A DNA stretch of 5,971 nucleotides, taken from assembly GCA_029262915.1 (NCBI GenBank), contig JAJCYN010000528.1:1-5971 (forward strand), given 5' to 3'. Under the pieces are notes generated by a model. That model saw nothing but the letters and a program-made list of their open reading frames with translations. It had not been told where the DNA came from and did no database searches. The position numbers were made by a program, and so were the translations under genes. The stretch's first letter is position 1. Each line of letters starts with the position of its first letter. The stretch is from Flavobacteriales bacterium. GTDB taxonomy: Bacteria > Bacteroidota > Bacteroidia > Flavobacteriales_E > Vicingaceae. Shown here piece after piece: positions 1-5,971 of this stretch.

Positions 1-436
1 CAATACTTTGATGTGAGTTGGCTTCCGATTTCCTAACTGTAAGACTTGCATTAAGAAGTAATACCCCTTGTTTAGCCCAATTGGTTAAGTTGCCACTTTT
101 AGGATAGGGATATCCTAAATCTTGAGAAATTTCTTTAAAAATATTTATTAGAGAAGGAGGATGATGAATACCTTCTTGAACAGAAAAGCTTAACCCATGT
201 GCTTGATTTGCTCCGTGGTAAGGGTCTTGACCTATAATCACAACTTTAACGTTGTTAAAAGGGGTGTAATTAAAAGCTTGAAAAATGTATTTTCCAGGAG
301 GATAGATAATATTATTTTTTGATTTTTCTTGTAGTAGGAATAATTTAATTTGCTTGAAATATTCGCTATTAAATTCGTTTTTTAATACTTCTCCCCATTT
401 TTCCTCTATTTTTGGTTTTATTTTAATTTCGTTCAT
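1..436 (-). CDS. ung: Uracil-DNA glycosylase, family 1 (3' end outside window)
   Basis: The product removes uracil from DNA as the first step of base excision repair. It is read on the minus strand from the ATG at 436-434, and 145 codons are visible before the window edge. The family-1 active-site motif GQDPYHG lies at residues 69-75, with the water-activating Asp at 71. It is followed by AHGLSFSV (79-86) and HPPSL (92-96). The uracil-recognition strand LLLNASLTVR is at 126-135, with the base-contacting Asn at 129. The DNA-intercalation motif (HPSPLS-like) would lie beyond the edge; the family is usually about 220 residues, so roughly 75 are missing. The start fits the family: the conserved W14 and the YPPGKYIF segment (45-52) sit at normal distances from the N-terminus. 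The gene diverges from the lipoprotein/ytxJ operon across a 143-base spacer. The motifs make the assignment close to certain. Confidence 0.97.
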   Translation of the reverse strand, partial: MNEIKIKPKIEEKWGEVLKNEFNSEYFKQIKLFLLQEKSKNNIIYPPGKYIFQAFNYTPFNNVKVVIIGQDPYHGANQAHGLSFSVQEGIHHPPSLINIFKEISQDLGYPYPKSGNLTNWAKQGVLLLNASLTVRKSEANSHQSI

Positions 437-452
437 TTTATTTTTTTTGTAA

Positions 453-486
453 CAAATTGAGATTGATTTTCGTACTACCGAAACAA
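453..486 (-). promoter_or_regulatory. Possible ung promoter (Bacteroidota type)
   Basis: Read on the minus strand, TTG (486-484) is followed after 23 bases by TCAATTTG (460-453), one mismatch from the Bacteroidota -7 consensus TAnnTTTG. Transcription would start about 10-15 bases before the ung ATG. The spacing is at the long end of the accepted 17-23 range, so this is only a candidate. Confidence 0.3.
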
Positions 487-487
487 T

Positions 488-540
488 GATAATGATTTAT
501 GTTAATAAATTTAATTGATAATTACTTAATTATCATTATC
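488..540. promoter_or_regulatory. Fur-like (metal-responsive) operator region
   Basis: The divergent spacer holds hexamers of the classic iron-box type. GATAATGAT (488-496) and ATCATTATC (532-540) form a perfect 9-base inverted repeat 35 bases apart. The right part also contains a perfect palindrome, GATAATTA (517-524), CT, TAATTATC (527-534), followed at once by another ATTATC (535-540). Two 19-base windows, 488-506 and 522-540, each match the E. coli Fur consensus GATAATGATAATCATTATC at 12 of 19 positions by eye. The 517-540 block fills the gap between the -33 and -7 elements of the plus-strand promoter, where a repressor would block polymerase. That Fur is the regulator, rather than Zur, Mur or another FUR-family protein, is inference, and AT-richness raises the chance background. 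Confidence 0.55.
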
Positions 541-544
541 TTTG
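515..544 (+). promoter_or_regulatory. Promoter of the lipoprotein-ytxJ operon
   Basis: TTG (515-517), a 19-base spacer and TATCTTTG (537-544) fit the Bacteroidota TTG-N17-23-TAnnTTTG promoter exactly. The start point would be near 550, giving a leader of about 30 bases before the ATG at 580. The spacer is almost wholly occupied by the GATAAT/ATTATC palindrome, which argues for repression by a metal-sensing regulator. Confidence 0.65.
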
Positions 545-579
545 CAGGAGATTTTATTTACAAAACTAAGTAAACTGGG

Positions 580-711
580 ATGAAAAAATTAATGATTGTA
601 GCAACAGGGCTTTTTTTGGTAGCTATTTTGTACTCTTCTTGTAAAGGTCATGAAACGTGTCCAGCTTACGGATCAGTTGATACTGAAGAATCTGATAAAC
701 TTCCTTCTTAA
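580..711 (+). CDS. Small lipoprotein, 43 residues, function unknown
   Basis: Residues 1-20 form a lipoprotein signal peptide: Lys2-Lys3, a hydrophobic core at 4-17, then the lipobox-like YSSC with the acylated Cys at 21. The predicted mature peptide is only 23 residues: C-K-G-H-E-T-C-P-A-Y-G, then an acidic tail (34-39) ending in LPS. It contains a second Cys (27) and a His (24) that could bind metal or form a disulfide; that is inference. The frame is closed by a stop at 571-573, so the ATG at 580 is the earliest possible ATG. The same-frame stop TAA (709-711) is separated by one codon from the ytxJ TTG start, and the two genes share the Fur-like promoter. A short Cys-Pro-Ala-Tyr segment after a lipobox is, from memory, a recurrent pattern in small Bacteroidota lipoproteins, but I know of no assigned function. 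The gene is short enough for automatic annotation to miss. Confidence 0.8.
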   Translation: MKKLMIVATGLFLVAILYSSCKGHETCPAYGSVDTEESDKLPS

Positions 712-714
712 GTC

Positions 715-1062
715 TTGAATTGGCTTGAAATTAAATCTGAAGAAGATTTAAGTAAATTAATTGAAGAGTCATTTCAAGATAATATTGGGGTGGCTATATT
801 TAAGCACAGCAAACGTTGCTCCATTAGTTCGGTTGCCAAAATGAGGTTGTCATCTTTTTGGGACTTTAAAGAAGAACTTCCAATTTATTATTTAGATCTA
901 ATCGCTTTTAGAGAGATTTCCACTTTAATTGCTGAACATTTTGATGTTAAGCATGAATCTCCTCAATTGTTGGTAATTAAAGATGGAGAATGCCTCTATA
1001 ATGCATCACACATGGGGATATCAGTAAAAGAATTACATTCGGAGTTAGAAGTTAAGAATTAG
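715..1062 (+). CDS. ytxJ: YtxJ, bacillithiol-system thioredoxin-like protein
   Basis: This is a cytoplasmic monothiol thioredoxin-fold protein of the YtxJ family, which was linked to bacillithiol metabolism by comparative genomics; its exact reaction is not established. The 115 residues show the family pattern. After the first helix, strand VAIFKHS (26-32) leads into R-C-S-I-S-S with the single active-site Cys at 35. Then come YYLDLIAFREIS (58-69) and HESPQLLVIKDGE (80-92), with the cis-Pro of the thioredoxin fold at 83. There is no CxxC pair, so a bacilliredoxin-like or thiol-protecting role fits better than that of a dithiol thioredoxin. Cys93 is not in the active-site loop. The start is TTG at 715: an in-frame stop lies at 709-711, only GTC separates them, and the resulting MNWLEI N-terminus matches the family. 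It lies 3 bases downstream of the lipoprotein gene, so the two are almost certainly co-transcribed and perhaps translationally coupled. Confidence 0.9.
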   Translation: MNWLEIKSEEDLSKLIEESFQDNIGVAIFKHSKRCSISSVAKMRLSSFWDFKEELPIYYLDLIAFREISTLIAEHFDVKHESPQLLVIKDGECLYNASHMGISVKELHSELEVKN

Positions 1063-1071
1063 TTTATTTAA

Positions 1072-1083
1072 TAGCTATAGCTA
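1072..1083. repeat. 12-base perfect palindrome after ytxJ
   Basis: TAGCTATAGCTA is self-complementary and lies 10 bases after the ytxJ stop. It has little GC and no following T-run, so it is a poor intrinsic terminator. It may be a weak hairpin or chance in AT-rich DNA. Nothing else recognisable lies in 1063-1180. Confidence 0.3.
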
Positions 1084-1180
1084 AATTTAATAGTTGCAGT
1101 TCATAAATTGTTAATTTTATTTATTGAGGATGTGGTTGTTTTATTGTAAAGTTTAGGACCTATCGTTAAACAATGTAAAG

Positions 1181-1207
1181 TTTGCATTTTATTTATTCTT
1201 ACCTTTG
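1181..1207 (+). promoter_or_regulatory. Probable promoter of the barrel-lipA pair; near-leaderless
   Basis: TACCTTTG (1200-1207) matches the Bacteroidota -7 consensus exactly. The only nearby -33 candidate is TTTG at 1181-1184, with a 15-base spacer, slightly shorter than usual. The -7 element ends just 7 bases before the ATG at 1215, so the transcript would have a leader of only about 0-3 bases. No ribosome-binding site is visible. Confidence 0.45.
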
Positions 1208-1214
1208 TTAAAGA

Positions 1215-1961
1215 ATGAAAAAACTATTACCCATACTCATATTAATCGTTTCTGTACAAGCTTTAAGTGCACAAGGAACCGTTTTTGAGGAAAAGAGAAC
1301 CATATATAAGAGGGAGCAAGCTTTTGGTGTTGTTCTTCATACTCGGGGGTGGGGGTTGACTTACCGTTATGGTAAATATACCTCTGGTTTTACTAGAAGA
1401 ACTTATGAAGTAGAACTGGTTGGAATGAAACACCCAAAAGAAATTAAAATTAATAGTTCATTTTTCGACAATTCCAATGGATATGTTTTTGGTATGCTAA
1501 ATTCAATATTAGTGCTGAGAGGGAGCATTGGAAGTCATAAAACTTTTATAAGTAAGCAAAGTGTTCGAGGCATTGCAATTTCATCTATATTTAATATTGG
1601 CATATCAGTGGCTTATGCCAAACCAATTTATTTAGAGGTTATTAAAATTGATGAGATTGATGGTCAGATTTTTAGTGAAATAGAAAAATATAACCCAGAA
1701 GTACATAGTCAAGGGGATATTATAGGAAGAGCATCATGGTTTAGGGGGCTGTTTGGTGGTAAATTTTATCCCGGTGCTTTTGTGAAAGCAGGATTAAATT
1801 TTGAATCTTCGAGACAGGCAAGTAGAATTAACGCATTAGAGGTGGGTGCTATTTTAGATGTGTATTTTCAAAAAGTACCGATTATGGCTAACGAATTTAA
1901 TAAACCTTACTTTTTCAATCTTTACGTTTCACTTACATTTGGGTCTAAAAAAACAGAATAG
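1215..1961 (+). CDS. Exported beta-barrel-like protein, function unknown
   Basis: The 248-residue product starts with a clear Sec signal peptide: Lys2-Lys3, hydrophobic 4-14, and a signal peptidase I site A-L-S-A before Gln20. The mature part is rich in short alternating strands ending in aromatic residues, with the terminal strand [11 protein letters not shown], as expected of a small outer-membrane beta-barrel; this is inferred from composition. Recognisable blocks include [18 protein letters not shown] (45-62), [30 protein letters not shown] and the [14 protein letters not shown] region. From memory these blocks recur in uncharacterised conserved Bacteroidota proteins; no function is assigned. 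lipA follows after 4 bases, so the two are probably one transcript, which is odd for a surface protein and a cytoplasmic cofactor enzyme. The ATG at 1215 is chosen because it gives a complete signal peptide. Confidence 0.8.
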   Translation: MKKLLPILILIVSVQALSAQGTVFEEKRTIYKREQAFGVVLHTRGWGLTYRYGKYTSGFTRRTYEVELVGMKHPKEIKINSSFFDNSNGYVFGMLNSILVLRGSIGSHKTFISKQSVRGIAISSIFNIGISVAYAKPIYLEVIKIDEIDGQIFSEIEKYNPEVHSQGDIIGRASWFRGLFGGKFYPGAFVKAGLNFESSRQASRINALEVGAILDVYFQKVPIMANEFNKPYFFNLYVSLTFGSKKTE

Positions 1962-1965
1962 TATT

Positions 1966-2832
1966 TTGGAAAATCAAGTTAAAGAAAGAAAATTCTCAAA
2001 AAAACCTAAATGGCTTAAAGTTAAACTTCCTACAGGTAAAGAATATACTAATGTTCGTCAGATAGTTTCAGAACATCAACTACATACTATATGTTCAAGT
2101 GGTAACTGCCCTAATATGGGAGAATGTTGGGGCGAAGGGACTGCTACTTTTATGATTTTAGGAAATATATGCACACGTTCTTGTGGTTTTTGTGCAGTAA
2201 AAACAGGAAAACCTTTGCCAATTGATAAAGAAGAGCCAATGCGTGTTGCTAATTCTGTTAAGTTGATGAATGTGAAGCATTGTGTTATTACTTCTGTTGA
2301 CAGAGATGATTTAAAAGACGGAGGCTCTATTATTTGGGCAGAAACTGTTAAAGCGGTTAGAGAGATTAGTCCTCAAACAACATTAGAAACATTAATACCG
2401 GATTTTAAGGGAGATTGGGAAAATTTGCAACGAGTTATTGATGTTGCTCCAGAAATTGTTTCACATAATTTGGAAACTGTTCGTAGGTTAACCAAACAGG
2501 TGAGAATCCAAGCAAAATACGAAAGAAGTTTAGAAACGTTAGAGCGTTTAAAAGGAGGAGGAATGAAAACAAAATCAGGAGTTATGCTTGGGTTAGGAGA
2601 AACAGAAGAAGAAGTGATAGCATCAATGAAAGATCTTAGAAATGTAGGGTGTGATATTTTAACCATTGGACAGTACTTACAACCAACCACCAAACATTTA
2701 CCAGTTGTCGATTTTGTAAAACCTGAACAGTTTGGTAAGTACAAAAAAATAGGATTAGACTTAGGCTTTAGGTTTGTAGAAAGTGGTCCTTTAGTACGAT
2801 CTTCGTACCATGCAGAAAAACACCTGTTTTAA
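1966..2832 (+). CDS. lipA: Lipoyl synthase (radical SAM)
   Basis: LipA inserts two sulfur atoms into octanoyl groups on lipoyl-carrier proteins (pyruvate and 2-oxoglutarate dehydrogenases, glycine cleavage H protein) in the cytoplasm. With the TTG start the protein is 288 residues, the normal family length. The auxiliary 4Fe-4S cluster motif CX4CX5C has Cys 43, 48 and 54 ([12 protein letters not shown]). The radical-SAM cluster motif CX3CX2C has Cys 69, 73 and 76 (CTRSCGFC). The C-terminal RSSYHA (278-283) supplies the conserved Ser ligand of the auxiliary cluster. An ATG at 1858 would add 36 residues unlike any LipA N-terminus and overlap the previous gene by 104 bases. There is no in-frame ATG between it and the conserved [12 protein letters not shown], so TTG 1966 (or, less likely, ATT 1963) is the start. 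It sits 4 bases after the barrel gene, suggesting translational coupling. No lipB or lplA is seen nearby. Identity is certain; the exact start is likely. Confidence 0.97.
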   Translation: MENQVKERKFSKKPKWLKVKLPTGKEYTNVRQIVSEHQLHTICSSGNCPNMGECWGEGTATFMILGNICTRSCGFCAVKTGKPLPIDKEEPMRVANSVKLMNVKHCVITSVDRDDLKDGGSIIWAETVKAVREISPQTTLETLIPDFKGDWENLQRVIDVAPEIVSHNLETVRRLTKQVRIQAKYERSLETLERLKGGGMKTKSGVMLGLGETEEEVIASMKDLRNVGCDILTIGQYLQPTTKHLPVVDFVKPEQFGKYKKIGLDLGFRFVESGPLVRSSYHAEKHLF

Positions 2833-2901
2833 AATAAGTGAGAATTACCGTAAAAAAGATTTTAACTTCCCCAAGAATGCTAAAAAGTACCGTTTGTTAA
2901 A

Positions 2902-2930
2902 TTAGTTAATTCACGAATCCAATAATTTTG
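2902..2930 (+). promoter_or_regulatory. Possible promoter of the propeller gene
   Basis: TAATTTTG (2923-2930) matches the -7 consensus TAnnTTTG exactly. The best -33 candidate at proper spacing is TTA (2902-2904, 18 bases), since the true TTG at 2894-2896 is 26 bases away. It would give a leader of about 95 bases before the ATG at 3032. A weaker alternative nearer the gene is TTG 2962-2964, 19 bases, TATCTTGT (2984-2991). Confidence 0.35.
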
Positions 2931-2959
2931 TAAATTTATAGTCTAAAATGGATTGGATT
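2916..2959. repeat. 8-base inverted repeat around the propeller promoter
   Basis: AATCCAAT (2916-2923) and ATTGGATT (2952-2959) are perfectly complementary and 28 bases apart; the left arm touches the putative -7 element. It could be an operator or leader hairpin, but such repeats arise by chance in AT-rich spacers. The rest of the 199-base gap between lipA and the next gene shows no terminator with a GC stem and T-run. Confidence 0.25.
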
Positions 2960-3031
2960 ATTTGCTTTGTATTAAATAAAATGTATCTTGTAACCCATTT
3001 CAAAAACACTAACTAATAAAACTGTTAAATA

Positions 3032-5971
3032 ATGAATATTAAGACTATTATTGTAGGATCTCTAGCTGTAGGGCTAGCTATTGGGGGTACTTTTTTTAAG
3101 TTTGCTTTTCAGGAAACGCAAGCTGTTTATACCCCTCGTGCAATAGAAAATGGCGGAGTATATGGACAAGCTGGTTATGCTGATTATATGCATATGTTAA
3201 GAGAAGATCCTGCTACTGGAGAAATTGATTACAATTTAGTAATTCAGGCAAGGAATGAAGTAATTGCGAGAAGTAAACAAAATAATAAGGCTGCACTTGG
3301 TTTAAATTGGACACAAATGGGGCCAGATAATGTAGGAGGAAGAACAAGAGCTATTTTAGTTGATCAAAGTAACCCTAATGTTGTATATGCAGGAAGTGTT
3401 GCAGGAGGATTGTTTGTTTCTACTGATGGAACTCAAACGTGGAATCCAGTTGCTGGTCAAGAAGGAATTTTAGGAGAAAACTTAGCTATATCCTGTATTA
3501 CTCAAACCCAAAATGGTCGAATTTTCTTTGGTACGGGTGCTACGTTCGAAAATGCTTTTGGTACAGGAGGGAGTGGTTTTACTGGTAATGGAGTTTACGA
3601 ATATGTTCCTTCAACAGGATCCGTTCTTCCAGTATTGACTAATGCTACTGCTTTACCGAATAATAATCCTGCAGCTCAATTATCTGAAATAAATGCAATT
3701 GCTTCAAGAGGCAATAGGCTATATATTGGTTCAAATGACGGGTTGATATGGGCAGATGCTAATGGTTCTGGTATTTATCCAAGTACTTTTGGTGGCTGGA
3801 CTAACCCAATTGAAGCAATACCTGGTTCACTGCTTGAAACAAATACAGTTCAGGATGTTGATATTTCTTCAGACGGATCAATGATAGTTTGTTTTTCAAA
3901 TAATAAAATATATACATCTAATAATGATGCGTTTGGTAGTTTTACTCCAACTGTTATTTCGGCTAGTAGGTTTTCTGCTGCTATTGCACCTTCAAACCCA
4001 AATGTTTATTATTTATTAAGATCAGCAGGGAATTTAGTCAGTTTGGATATTAGTTTAGATAAAGGAGCAACTTGGAATGTTATTGTTCCTGGTGGTTCTG
4101 CGTGTATTGATCCTTATGTTCAAAATGACTGTACTGGCGGACAAGGTGGTTATGATGATGCTATTTGTGTTGACCCTTCTGATTGGGGACACATTCTTGT
4201 TGGAGGTGTTCAATTATATGAGTGGAGATTAAATCCGGGATCTAATCCTATAGGTGGTAGCTGGTTAAAAGCGGCTAATTTATTTGAATCTCCTTTTAAT
4301 CCATTTTATGTTCATGCAGATAAGCATACGATAGTTTGGCCAACAGCAGGAACTATTTATATAGGTAGTGACGGTGGTGTTACTAGATCTATAGATGGAG
4401 GAGCATCTTTTCAGGAACGTAACTTAGGGTACAATGTTACTACATTTTACGATATGCAAACATCTGCTAATGGTTGGTTTATGGGAGGAGCTCAAGATAA
4501 TGGAACTCAATTATTCTCTTTTGGTTCATTTGGAGAAGTTACTCCATTAGGAACTACAGAAATACAGGGTGGTGACGGGTTTGATGTTGCTTTTTCTAAT
4601 CAGGGACCAGGTATTGCTTATGCAACTTCTCAATTTAGTTCTTTAACCAGATCAACATCTGGGGGAGCAGGAGGTACTTTTTATAGTGCAGAGCTATCGA
4701 CTATTGTTACTGGCGGACAACCTTTTCATACTGTTATTGAAAACTGGGAAGTGGATAATGACCCCTTAAGTGTTGATTCTATTGTACTTACTTTTGATAC
4801 CAATGGAACTACAGCCTATGGAGATACCATTTTTGCAGGAGATACTATTTTGGCTGGAACTACACTTTGGTACACTAGCCTATCCAATGGTACTACATTA
4901 CAATATATTGTTCCTGCTAATATCATACTTAATACACCTACTGATACGATTAAATTACGAGATCCTATTCAGAATAAGTTTGCTTTAAGAACTTCTCAAG
5001 GAGTTTACCTAACAAGGGATGCAGCTCGATTAAATGCACTTAATCCCGAATGGTTTAGAATGACTAATACAGCTAACGTAGAATGTATGGAGTTTTCTCC
5101 TGATGGTAATCATTTATTTTTAGGAACGTCTGGCGGTACTGTAATTAGAATTAGTAATCTTTCCATGGGGAATACCTATAATGCTTTAGATATTAGAAAC
5201 ACAGTTACAACTAGTCCGAATCCTGATAGTAATCGTGTTACAACACAAACTACTATTGCTATTTTAGGTGGTGTAATTACAGGTTTGGCTGCTGATCCTA
5301 ACAATGGAGAAAATATGATTGCTACTGTTGGAGGTTATACTTCAGGAAACCATGTTTTTAGAAGTTCAAATGCTATTTCAGCAACGGGTACAGGAGGGAC
5401 GTTTACATCTATTCAAGGGGCTGTTCTTCCATTGCCTAGAATGCCTGTTTATGATGCGGAAATAGACTATAATGGTGCAGGAGTTATTATTGGTACAGAA
5501 TGGGGGGTATGGTCAAGTGATAATGCATTTAGTGCATCAGCTCCTGCAGTTGAATGGACTGATGAAAGTGGAAGCGGAATGACACACGTTCCTGTATTTG
5601 CTGTTGAACAACAACACTTAAGATCTGTTAGAGCTGTAAATTCTGGAGTTGTTTACTTAGGAACACATGGTAGGGGATTTTATATGACTTCAGATTTAGC
5701 AACATCAGTTGATGAAAATGATTTTGTGGATTTAAAAGAAAATGAAGGATTTGTTTCTAATTTGAACGTTTATCCTAATCCTTTAAACAATATAGGAGTT
5801 GTTGCTTTTGATTTAAATCAACAAGCTGATACAAAAGTAAATATTTATAACTTAACAGGTTCTTTAGTTAAAACCATTAAATTAGGTACTAAAGCAAAAG
5901 GAAATCATAAATTGAAATTTGATGCTTCATCATTAAGCGTTGGTTCTTACATTATTTCGTTAGAATCTGGT
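3032..5971 (+). CDS. Type IX-secreted beta-propeller protein (C-terminal end outside window)
   Basis: This is a large cell-surface or secreted protein with 980 codons visible and no stop. Residues 1-20 are a hydrophobic export signal; its cleavage site is unclear. From about 92, WTQMGPDNVGGRTRA opens a BNR/Vps10-like multi-blade propeller. Asp-box or Asp-box-like turns lie at 130-137 (STDGTQTW), 341-348 (canonical SLDKGATW) and 453-460 (SIDGGASF). Blade signatures typical of this Bacteroidota group include HADKH (428-432), GGAQDNGT (485-492) and GTHGRGFY (877-884). An insert at about 570-643 with a small GDTI repeat precedes DPIQNKF (644-650) and VYLTRDA (658-664). VYPNP (913-917) begins a type A Por sorting domain, which is followed through GSYIISLESG to the edge; probably only 10-20 residues are missing. 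Sialidase-type propellers share the Asp-boxes, but no catalytic residues are evident, so adhesion or binding is as likely as hydrolysis. It is transcribed separately from lipA. Confidence 0.92.
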   Translation, partial: MNIKTIIVGSLAVGLAIGGTFFKFAFQETQAVYTPRAIENGGVYGQAGYADYMHMLREDPATGEIDYNLVIQARNEVIARSKQNNKAALGLNWTQMGPDNVGGRTRAILVDQSNPNVVYAGSVAGGLFVSTDGTQTWNPVAGQEGILGENLAISCITQTQNGRIFFGTGATFENAFGTGGSGFTGNGVYEYVPSTGSVLPVLTNATALPNNNPAAQLSEINAIASRGNRLYIGSNDGLIWADANGSGIYPSTFGGWTNPIEAIPGSLLETNTVQDVDISSDGSMIVCFSNNKIYTSNNDAFGSFTPTVISASRFSAAIAPSNPNVYYLLRSAGNLVSLDISLDKGATWNVIVPGGSACIDPYVQNDCTGGQGGYDDAICVDPSDWGHILVGGVQLYEWRLNPGSNPIGGSWLKAANLFESPFNPFYVHADKHTIVWPTAGTIYIGSDGGVTRSIDGGASFQERNLGYNVTTFYDMQTSANGWFMGGAQDNGTQLFSFGSFGEVTPLGTTEIQGGDGFDVAFSNQGPGIAYATSQFSSLTRSTSGGAGGTFYSAELSTIVTGGQPFHTVIENWEVDNDPLSVDSIVLTFDTNGTTAYGDTIFAGDTILAGTTLWYTSLSNGTTLQYIVPANIILNTPTDTIKLRDPIQNKFALRTSQGVYLTRDAARLNALNPEWFRMTNTANVECMEFSPDGNHLFLGTSGGTVIRISNLSMGNTYNALDIRNTVTTSPNPDSNRVTTQTTIAILGGVITGLAADPNNGENMIATVGGYTSGNHVFRSSNAISATGTGGTFTSIQGAVLPLPRMPVYDAEIDYNGAGVIIGTEWGVWSSDNAFSASAPAVEWTDESGSGMTHVPVFAVEQQHLRSVRAVNSGVVYLGTHGRGFYMTSDLATSVDENDFVDLKENEGFVSNLNVYPNPLNNIGVVAFDLNQQADTKVNIYNLTGSLVKTIKLGTKAKGNHKLKFDASSLSVGSYIISLESG
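4820..4867 (+). repeat. Short tandem repeat coding GDTIxA units
   Basis: Inside the propeller gene, an 18-base unit occurs about two and two-thirds times, giving residues 597-612 as GDTIFA-GDTILA-GTTL. The copies differ mainly at synonymous or conservative positions (ACC/ACT, TTT/TTG, GCA/GCT), so the repeat is old rather than a recent slippage product. It lies in a Thr/Asp-rich insert between propeller parts. Confidence 0.55.

Noticed and set aside
1072..1083. Palindrome TAGCTATAGCTA as a transcription terminator
   Set aside because: The stem is only 4 GC in 12 bases and no T-tract follows, so a functional intrinsic terminator is not supported.
2373..2744. 123-codon open frame on the minus strand within lipA
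   Set aside because: It lies wholly antisense to the strongly conserved lipA coding sequence and its translation shows no recognisable motif; it is a shadow frame.
2846..2893. Two copies of TACCGT (2846-2851 and 2888-2893) after lipA as a regulatory direct repeat
   Set aside because: Six-base repeats 36 bases apart are expected by chance, and they do not line up with a promoter.
4770..4988. 72-codon Leu-rich open frame on the plus strand
   Set aside because: It is an out-of-frame reading of the propeller gene; the apparent membrane-protein composition comes from reading T-rich codons in the wrong frame.
3032..5971. Sialidase function for the propeller protein
   Set aside because: Asp-boxes are shared by many non-enzymatic propellers, and I could not identify the Arg triad or the Tyr/Glu catalytic pair of sialidases in the expected arrangement.
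1..5971. CRISPR arrays, tRNA or rRNA genes, insertion sequences, riboswitches
   Set aside because: No regularly spaced repeats, cloverleaf-like GC stems, transposase motifs or long terminal inverted repeats were found, and the spacers between genes are all under about 200 bases.

Overview
The window looks like chromosomal DNA of an AT-rich Bacteroidota member, most likely a marine-type flavobacterium-like lineage. Four things point there: the promoter-like sequences fit the Bacteroidota -33 TTG / -7 TAnnTTTG consensus, with one exact pair (TTG, 19 bp, TATCTTTG); a large secreted beta-propeller protein ends in a type IX secretion (Por) sorting domain; there is a bacillithiol-associated YtxJ protein; and ribosome-binding sites are weak, with two probable TTG starts. 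Genus cannot be decided from the sequence.

Layout. The left end (1-436, minus strand) is the N-terminal two thirds of family-1 uracil-DNA glycosylase (ung). It runs divergently from a two-gene operon on the plus strand: a 43-residue lipoprotein (580-711) and ytxJ (715-1062). Between them, the plus-strand promoter has a palindromic, GATAAT/ATTATC-rich, Fur-like operator lying exactly between its -33 and -7 elements. A second gene pair follows: an exported beta-barrel-like protein of unknown function (1215-1961) and lipA, lipoyl synthase (1966-2832). The true lipA start is a TTG at 1966, not the ATG at 1858 that would overlap the previous gene by about 100 bases. The right half (3032-5971) is one open frame for a cell-surface or secreted multi-blade beta-propeller protein with Asp-box repeats. 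It is cut by the window edge inside its C-terminal sorting domain, so probably only the last 10-20 residues are missing.

How the genes fit together. Ung (DNA repair), YtxJ (thiol redox) and LipA (cofactor synthesis) are housekeeping or stress functions. The most interesting unit is the small lipoprotein plus ytxJ under what looks like a metal-responsive promoter. It suggests an iron- or metal-regulated envelope/thiol-redox module whose function cannot be read from sequence alone. No RNA genes, insertion sequences, CRISPR arrays or attachment sites were seen, and no gap between genes exceeds about 200 bases.
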